64,000 nt of DNA from Nonomuraea montanisoli (GTDB lineage Bacteria > Actinomycetota > Actinomycetes > Streptosporangiales > Streptosporangiaceae), in assembly GCF_013363975.1 (NCBI RefSeq), contig NZ_JABWGN010000018.1:1-64000 (forward strand), written 5' to 3'. The notes below the pieces were generated by a model. That model saw nothing but the letters and a program-made list of their open reading frames with translations, was not told where the DNA came from and made no database searches. Within the stretch, counting starts at the first letter, position 1. Each line of letters starts with the position of its first letter. Below are positions 59,746-64,000 of this stretch, in pieces. Position numbers and translations under genes: made by a program.

Positions 59746-60219
59746 ATGAGTGAAGAATGCATCGCGTCGATCATCGCCGCGTACACGGAGCTGCTCGACC
59801 CTCCGACTCATACGATTCGGCCCTCTCGCGCGGAGCCGTTCCCCGTCGAGCTCGCCGTGATGGTTCATCTGCCGGACGAGGCCGAGCAGCAGGATCCGGA
59901 CGGCGACGTGACGTTACTGGCCGGCCTGGCGTCGGCGCCGCTGGAGAACGGGCGACTTTTCCGCTACGGACAGATCTTGACGAACGTCTCGCTCCCGGTC
60001 TTTCCTCGATTCACCATGGCCATGCTCGTCGACTGGGACTCCGTCTATGGATTTCGCTTCCCCGAGCCGGCCGGCGAGATCGGTTTTCTGCGTGTGGTTC
60101 CGCTGTTCTCGACAGAGGCGGAGTACGTGGAGTCTTTCGCGGACCGGCACAGGGGTTTTCGCGCTCTCGTCAATCGAGGAATGGACCCGACGGATCCGGG
60201 CCGGGAGCCGACCGTGTGA
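59746..60219 (+). CDS. suppressor-of-fused-like domain protein
   Basis: A 157-aa protein starting at ATG 59746 behind GGGAGA. FPVELAVMVHLPDEAEQQDP and the ending FLRVVPLFSTEAEYVESF with MDPTDPGREPTV resemble the SUFU domain of bacterial proteins that often occur as immunity proteins. The frame is open to 59401 but overlaps the divergent gene there. Family call is moderate. It stands just before the GNAT gene, 70 bases apart. Confidence 0.55.
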   Translation: MSEECIASIIAAYTELLDPPTHTIRPSRAEPFPVELAVMVHLPDEAEQQDPDGDVTLLAGLASAPLENGRLFRYGQILTNVSLPVFPRFTMAMLVDWDSVYGFRFPEPAGEIGFLRVVPLFSTEAEYVESFADRHRGFRALVNRGMDPTDPGREPTV

Positions 60220-60292
60220 GCGGGCGAAGCGAGGTCATCGCGCCCGGAAAAGGGGCTGTCGCGATGGCGATGGCGCGATAGCGTTCCTGTCC

Positions 60293-60910
60293 GTGGATCA
60301 GAACAGCCGGATCGAAGAAGCCGAGCAAACAGCAGGACCAGCGCAGGACCTGGGGCGCCCCCAGCGCGTCACTCTGCGCCGGATCACCAGCCTCGATCAG
60401 GATGAGTTCCTCGAGCGGGTCCATGCCAGCACCGACCTGTTCGGCCCGCGGATGCCCTTGCCGGCGACGCCGGAGGCGTTCCAGGCGTTCCTCGGCCGAT
60501 TCGACGAGGGGCAGTCCGCCGACGGCTTGCTGATCTGTCTGCGCGACACGGATGTCATCGTGGGCAACGTCAACATCAACAGCATCATTCGCGGACGCTT
60601 CCAAAGCGCCTCGCTCGGCTACGCGGCCTTCGAGCCCTACGCCGGTCGGGGGTACATGTCGGAAGGTCTTGGCCTGGTGCTGCGCCATGCGTTCGAGGAG
60701 CTGCGTCTGCACCGGCTGGAAGCGCAGATCCAGCCTGACAACCAGGCGTCCATCAAGCTGGTCCAACGCCTCGGCTTCCGCAACGAGGGGTACTCGCCGG
60801 ATCTGCTGTTCATCGACGGCGCCTGGCGAGGGCACGAACGATGGGCCGTCACCAACGACATGGCCGGCCTCGTTCCCGACGCTCCGCATCCGACACTGCC
60901 CGCCCATTGA
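60293..60910 (+). CDS. GNAT acetyltransferase (RimJ/RimL type)
   Basis: A 205-aa protein from GTG 60293. VTLRRITSLDQDEFLERVHA opens the fold. The acetyl-CoA site is GRGYMSEGLGLVLRHAF; HRLEAQIQPDNQASIKLVQR and LGFRNEGYSPDLLFIDGAWR complete the pattern typical of RimJ-like N-acetyltransferases, which modify ribosomal proteins or antibiotics. No neighbour points to a substrate. Confidence 0.92.
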   Translation: MDQNSRIEEAEQTAGPAQDLGRPQRVTLRRITSLDQDEFLERVHASTDLFGPRMPLPATPEAFQAFLGRFDEGQSADGLLICLRDTDVIVGNVNINSIIRGRFQSASLGYAAFEPYAGRGYMSEGLGLVLRHAFEELRLHRLEAQIQPDNQASIKLVQRLGFRNEGYSPDLLFIDGAWRGHERWAVTNDMAGLVPDAPHPTLPAH

Positions 60911-60970
60911 GACCCGCTCGCGACCGACCGTGAGCTCGCGGATGACGATGTCCGGCGAAGAGACGACGAA

Positions 60971-60997
60971 GGGCCCGGATCGCGTTGATCCGGGCCC
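60971..60997. terminator. bidirectional terminator
   Basis: GGGCCCGGATC-GCGTT-GATCCGGGCCC, an 11-bp perfect stem with a five-base loop, between the convergent GNAT and secreted-protein genes. Stops lie 60 bases left and 22 bases right. Very stable; no U-tract. Confidence 0.75.
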
Positions 60998-61018
60998 TGT
61001 CGCCAGGTGTCGCGTTTC

Positions 61019-61876
61019 TCAGCCCGTGACGGGGATGTCGGTCTTCACCGGCGTCGGGGTGGGCGCGGGCTTGGGCTCGTCCTGCGTGTGCGTGACGGGC
61101 TCGTCCCACGTGAACCAGTCCTGGGTGGTCACCGTCCCGTGGTCGCCGTCACCGGGGTGGGTGCGGGTCGGCGTGTGGCTCGGCCTCGGCGTCGAGGGGG
61201 GCGTCCGCGTGGGAGTGGAGGTCACGGTGGGCGTCGCGGTGGGCGTGGAAGGCGGGGTCGGCGTCACCGTCGTGGTGGGCGTCTGCGAGGGCGTCACCGT
61301 CGGAGTCGGCGTCTGTGAAGGCGTCACCGTCGGGGTGGGCGTCTGCGAGGGCGTCACCGTCGGAGTCGGCGTCTGCGAGGGCGTCACCGTCGGAGTCGGC
61401 GTCTGCGAGGGCGTCACCGTCGGGGTGGGCGTGGGCTCACACTCGACCCAGAACACCTTCTGCTTGGGAGCCCCCTTCTTCCCCTCGAAGGTCCAGAACA
61501 GCTTGTAGTGCCCGTTCGGCAGGGTCATGTCGGCGGTACGGCCATGCCCCCTCTTGTCCAGCACCAGGGTGCCGCTCTCCACCGTGGTCCGGTCACCCGT
61601 GGGCGGCCAGGACTTGATCTCCCAGCTCACCTTCTCGGCGGCGTCGAAATTGAACCCGACCAGGTAGAACACGCAGACATGCGGCTCGTCGCGCTGGTCG
61701 TCCTCTGGCGTCGTCCACTGGTGGACCTTGACGTCGCCGTTGTCGCCGGGCGGCTTCGCCTGGACCGCTCCAGCCGAGGCGGTGTTGGAGATGGCGAGCA
61801 CAGCGAGTGCGGCCACTGCGAGCATGAGCGCCGCTGACAACCAGCGCCGCACAGGAGAGAGTCTGGGGGGTGTCAC
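61019..61876 (-). CDS. secreted Thr/Pro-repeat protein ending in an IPVTG motif
   Basis: A 285-aa protein. A signal peptide (RRWLSAALMLAVAALAVLA, cleaved near ASAGAVQA) is followed by a beta-type domain (about 45-150) with CVFYLVGFNF and VFWVECEP and two Cys. Then comes a Thr/Pro-rich stalk with five 10-residue TVTPSQTPTP units. The chain ends in DIPVTG, followed at once by the stop. Sortase substrates carry such a motif but then need a hydrophobic helix and basic tail; both are missing. It may be freely secreted or a truncated wall protein. A stable terminator follows. Confidence 0.85.
   Translation of the reverse strand: MTPPRLSPVRRWLSAALMLAVAALAVLAISNTASAGAVQAKPPGDNGDVKVHQWTTPEDDQRDEPHVCVFYLVGFNFDAAEKVSWEIKSWPPTGDRTTVESGTLVLDKRGHGRTADMTLPNGHYKLFWTFEGKKGAPKQKVFWVECEPTPTPTVTPSQTPTPTVTPSQTPTPTVTPSQTPTPTVTPSQTPTPTVTPSQTPTTTVTPTPPSTPTATPTVTSTPTRTPPSTPRPSHTPTRTHPGDGDHGTVTTQDWFTWDEPVTHTQDEPKPAPTPTPVKTDIPVTG
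61275..61424. repeat. five 30-bp tandem repeats in the Thr/Pro stalk
   Basis: Units of 30 bases encode TVTPSQTPTP five times, differing in a few synonymous positions (GAG/GAA, GGA/GGG). The unit length keeps the frame, so stalk length can change by slippage. Confidence 0.9.
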
Positions 61877-61938
61877 GAAACCGCACCTCTGGCGTATGAA
61901 GAGAGCTACAGCCTCACAAGGCTCATATGTGTAAAAAT

Positions 61939-62005
61939 GTCACACTCCTGGCCCGGGATCTTCAAACGTTCCAAACCGTTATCTAACCGGGCCAGGAGGT
62001 GTGAC
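61939..62005 (+). promoter_or_regulatory. long inverted repeat covering a ribosome site
   Basis: GTCACACTCCTGGCCCGG (61939-61956) can pair with CCGGGCCAGGAGGTGTGAC (61987-62005) with one bulged G; loop about 30 bases. The right arm contains AGGAGG, a very strong ribosome site for ATG 62010 that opens a 20-codon frame ending at 62072, over the start of the L,D-transpeptidase gene (GTG 62045, own RBS CAGGAG). If transcribed, this hairpin would hide the RBS and could act as attenuator. Confidence 0.65.
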
Positions 62006-62044
62006 GTTCATGTCGTGTGTGCCAGAGAACCTCAGGAGCCGATC

Positions 62045-62848
62045 GTGCCGCTCGATGCCCCCCGCCGACTGATCGGCACGGCGCTCGTCGCCGTGAGCCT
62101 CGTCGCCTCGACCCCCGCCGAGGTCGTCGCCTCGACCCCCGCCGACGTCGCCGCCTCGCCGGTCACTCCCGCCGCCGGCGCCTCGGTCACGGCGACCGCG
62201 CTTCCCCAGGCCACCACGCTGACGCAGCTGAACGGCCTCCCGCAGGACACGGACACGTTCGGCGAGCTGAGCGGTGTCGTGGTCCACCCCGTGCGTACGG
62301 TCGCCGTCCACGCCCAGCCCGGCGGCACGCCGGTGGCCACCCTCCCGGCGAAGCAGCTCGGCAGCCTGACCTGGGTCCCGGTGGTGGAGGCGCGCAAGGG
62401 CTGGTACCGCGTGCTGCTGCCCAGCAAGCCCAACCATGTGACCGGCTGGATCAACGCCAAGGGCCTGAAGAAGGCGCGCAGCCGCTATCGCGCGATCGTG
62501 AAGCTGGGCGCCAGGCAGTTGACCGTGATGAACGCGAGCAAGAAGCTCGGCACCTGGACGGTGGCTGTCGGCGGCCCCCAGACGCCCACCCCGGTGGGCA
62601 GGACCTTCCTGCTGGCCCTGATGTCGCCGAAGAAGAAGACCTACAGCCCGCTGATCCTGCCGCTCGGCACGCACTCCCAGACGCTGGACACCTTCGGCGG
62701 CGGCCCCGGCACGGTCGCCTTCCACGGCTGGCCGGATCGGAAGGTGTTCGGCCAGGCGGTCACGCACGGCTGCGTCAGGGTGCCCGCTCGCGCGCTCAAG
62801 GTGCTGGCAGGGCTGCCGCTGGGCACTCCGGTTCTGATCGCTCCCTGA
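62045..62848 (+). CDS. L,D-transpeptidase (YkuD family), secreted
   Basis: A 267-aa protein from GTG 62045. The signal-like start (RRLIGTALVAVSLVASTPA) is followed by an Ala/Pro/Thr linker and an SH3-like part (VVVHPVRTVAVHAQPGGTPV, then TGWINAKGL). The YkuD domain (about 155-267) has the catalytic AVTHGCVRVP (H-G-C-x-R) and PTPVGRTFLLALM. It forms 3-3 crosslinks in the cell wall. A leader with a hairpin precedes it. A flavoprotein gene follows in the same direction four bases later. Confidence 0.92.
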   Translation: MPLDAPRRLIGTALVAVSLVASTPAEVVASTPADVAASPVTPAAGASVTATALPQATTLTQLNGLPQDTDTFGELSGVVVHPVRTVAVHAQPGGTPVATLPAKQLGSLTWVPVVEARKGWYRVLLPSKPNHVTGWINAKGLKKARSRYRAIVKLGARQLTVMNASKKLGTWTVAVGGPQTPTPVGRTFLLALMSPKKKTYSPLILPLGTHSQTLDTFGGGPGTVAFHGWPDRKVFGQAVTHGCVRVPARALKVLAGLPLGTPVLIAP

Positions 62849-62851
62849 GGC

Positions 62852-63385
62852 GTGACCCGACCTGGCATGGTCCTCTACATCATCGTCTGCGCCGCCGCCC
62901 CCGCTCCCGGCGTCGGCCGCCTCGTCACCCTCGCCCAGGACGCCGGCTGGACCGTGCAGATCATCGCCACCCCGTCGGCACTGGACTTCATCGACGCCGC
63001 CGAGCTGGAGAGGCAGACCGGCCGTCCCGTCCGCAGCCAGTACCGCAAGCCGCACGAGCCCAAGTCGCCCCGCGCCGACGCCATCATCGTGGCGCCGGCG
63101 ACCTACAACACCGTCAACAAGTTCGCCCAGGGCATCGCCGACACCTACGCCCTCGGCCTGCTCTCCGAAGCACCCGGACTCGGCATCCCCGTCGTCGTCC
63201 TGCCCTTCGTCAACACCGCGCTCGCGTCCCGTGCGCCGTTCCGGCAGAGCGTCGCCGCGCTTCGGGCCGAAGGCGTGCGGGTCCTGCTCGGCCCCGGCGG
63301 GTTCGAGCCGCCCCCGCCCAGCTCGGGAGCCGAACGCGTCGACGGCTTCCCCTGGTCACTGGCCCTGGAGAACGTGCCTGGTTGA
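62852..63385 (+). CDS. flavoprotein (HFCD family)
   Basis: A 177-aa protein of the flavin-containing Cys decarboxylase fold. LYIIVCAAAPAPGVGRLVTL opens it; IVAPATYNTVNKFAQGIADT is the P-A-S/T-N-T-x-x-K motif, and VVLPFVNTALASRAPF follows. GTG 62852 gives the family start MT-x-P. It decarboxylates peptidyl- or pantothenoyl-Cys-like substrates in related enzymes, but many members here are of unknown role. It is four bases behind the transpeptidase stop and overlaps the convergent methyltransferase by 30 bases. Confidence 0.88.
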   Translation: MTRPGMVLYIIVCAAAPAPGVGRLVTLAQDAGWTVQIIATPSALDFIDAAELERQTGRPVRSQYRKPHEPKSPRADAIIVAPATYNTVNKFAQGIADTYALGLLSEAPGLGIPVVVLPFVNTALASRAPFRQSVAALRAEGVRVLLGPGGFEPPPPSSGAERVDGFPWSLALENVPG

Positions 63386-64000
63386 TGCCGGTCTCCGGGC
63401 CAGGAGGCAAGCCCGCTGCAGCTTCGCGGTCCCGTCGGGCTCGCGCACCAGCCGGGCGTTCTCCACGAAACCGGCCCGGCCCAGCAGGTCGGCGACGTGC
63501 TCCAGCGGGCGCCAGTAGCAGTCGAGAGCGATCTGCTGTCCGAACGCCTCGGTCTGCCGTACATGGTCGTCGCCCACCTGGAACGCCAGCAGCACCTGGC
63601 CACCAGGCGCCAGCACCCGGTGGAACTCGGCGAACACGTCCGGCAGCCGCTCGTCGGGGACGTGGATGATCGAATACATGGCGACCACGCCACCGAGGGT
63701 CCCGTCCGGCAGGTCGAGCGCGGTCATCGAACCCTCTTCGAACCGCAGCTCAAAATGTTCCCGCCGAGCCAGCGCGACCATCCGCGGCGACAGGTCCATC
63801 CCGACCGCGGACAACCCCAGGCCGTGCAGGTGCGCCGTCACATGGCCCGCACCGCAACCGACGTCAGCGACCGGCCCGCCACCGGAGGCCGCCACGAGCT
63901 CCGCGAAGGCGGCGAGCATCGCCCTCTCCAGCGGCATGGCCGCCAGCTCGTCATGGAAGCGTTCCTCGTACTGCGCGGCGATCGCGTCGTAGGACGCCTG
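63356..64000 (-). CDS. class I SAM methyltransferase, 5' end beyond the window
   Basis: At least 214 residues of an open frame run off the right edge (upstream codons read ASYDAIAAQYEERFHDELAA). Motif I is VADVGCGAGHVTAHLHGLGL, motif II VGMDLSPRMV, motif IV GVVAMYSIIHV with APGGQVLLAFQVGDD. Fits the Methyltransf_11/25 type. The true start lies outside the window. Substrate unknown. Confidence 0.9.
   Translation of the reverse strand, partial: QASYDAIAAQYEERFHDELAAMPLERAMLAAFAELVAASGGGPVADVGCGAGHVTAHLHGLGLSAVGMDLSPRMVALARREHFELRFEEGSMTALDLPDGTLGGVVAMYSIIHVPDERLPDVFAEFHRVLAPGGQVLLAFQVGDDHVRQTEAFGQQIALDCYWRPLEHVADLLGRAGFVENARLVREPDGTAKLQRACLLARRPASTRHVLQGQ

Noticed and set aside
61275..61424. 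Tandem 30-bp repeats as a CRISPR array
   Set aside because: No spacers; the units are contiguous and encode an in-frame Thr/Pro stalk.
61877..62044. ydaO (c-di-AMP) riboswitch before the transpeptidase
   Set aside because: I could not find the conserved motifs; only a simple long inverted repeat is present.

Overview
The window is chromosomal DNA of a high-GC, multicellular-type actinomycete. Codon third positions are almost all G or C. There are WXG100/NlpC-P60 secreted proteins, LAL and SARP/BTAD giant regulators, a DLW-39 small protein, an AICE-type rep-xis-int module and an LPxTG-like secreted repeat protein. A member of the Streptosporangiales (Nonomuraea-like) would fit, but that is inference.

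Region 1 (1-16.8 kb) is mostly housekeeping. It starts with the tail of an IS transposase that shares its stop codon with an orphan LuxR-type response regulator. Next come an ABC transporter of the LolD/FtsX class, an orphan Imm8-like immunity protein, a methyltransferase and a ZIP metal transporter. A small amino-acid/peptide cluster follows: YbdK-like ligase, AsnB/AsnO-like amidotransferase and a translationally coupled S9 peptidase. After it lie RecQ, a WXG-like/NlpC-P60 pair and a second S9 (DPP4-type) peptidase.

Region 2 (16.9-24.3 kb) is a tightly coupled five-gene operon: SWIM-type zinc protein, a 469-aa partner, a vWA protein, a MoxR AAA+ ATPase and a DUF5682-like protein. It looks like an actinobacterial relative of the E. 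coli yehLMPQ locus, with the YehQ-like part split into two genes.

Region 3 (24.3-42.2 kb) holds a TetR/VOC pair with two tandem palindromic operators, a catalase-fold protein beside a Tat-exported Dyp peroxidase, and an internally deleted TnpB element that keeps its right-end hairpin. A copper chaperone (PCuAC) with a membrane partner follows. Then come two giant ATPase regulators flanking a 53-aa protein, a universal stress protein, a MocR regulator divergent from an AhpD-like protein and an MFS pump, DLW-39, a HAD phosphatase and tRNA-Ala(UGC).

Region 4 (42.2-50.9 kb) is a mobile-element graveyard built on the tRNA-Ala 3' end. A 43-bp att core occurs three times (inside the tRNA, at 48978 and at 50556), and the two right-hand copies are preceded by TACAGCA arm-type repeats. 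Between copies 1 and 2 lie a PLD-like protein, integrase, excisionase and a truncated pSAM2-type replication initiator. The initiator is fused head to head with a 5'-truncated RHS/YD-repeat gene whose C-terminal tip is an array of about 11 cysteine-paired repeats followed by a hydrophobic segment. A two-helix membrane protein follows it. Between copies 2 and 3 is a HigBA-type module whose toxin is frameshifted. Just outside copy 3 is a 110-bp orphan piece of the same RHS cysteine repeat. I regard the Cys-repeat RHS tip and its displaced copy as the most novel feature.

Region 5 (50.9-64 kb) is accessory, then core again. It holds a possible immunity protein, a GntR/UTRA remnant, a polymorphic toxin with an ADP-ribosyltransferase-like tip plus its adjacent candidate immunity gene, a NUDIX hydrolase, small and unknown proteins, and a LysR/PhzF divergent pair. 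It ends with an ADP-ribosylglycohydrolase, a SUFU-like protein, a GNAT, a secreted Thr/Pro-repeat protein ending in IPVTG, an L,D-transpeptidase behind a long RBS-covering inverted repeat, a flavoprotein and a partial methyltransferase.
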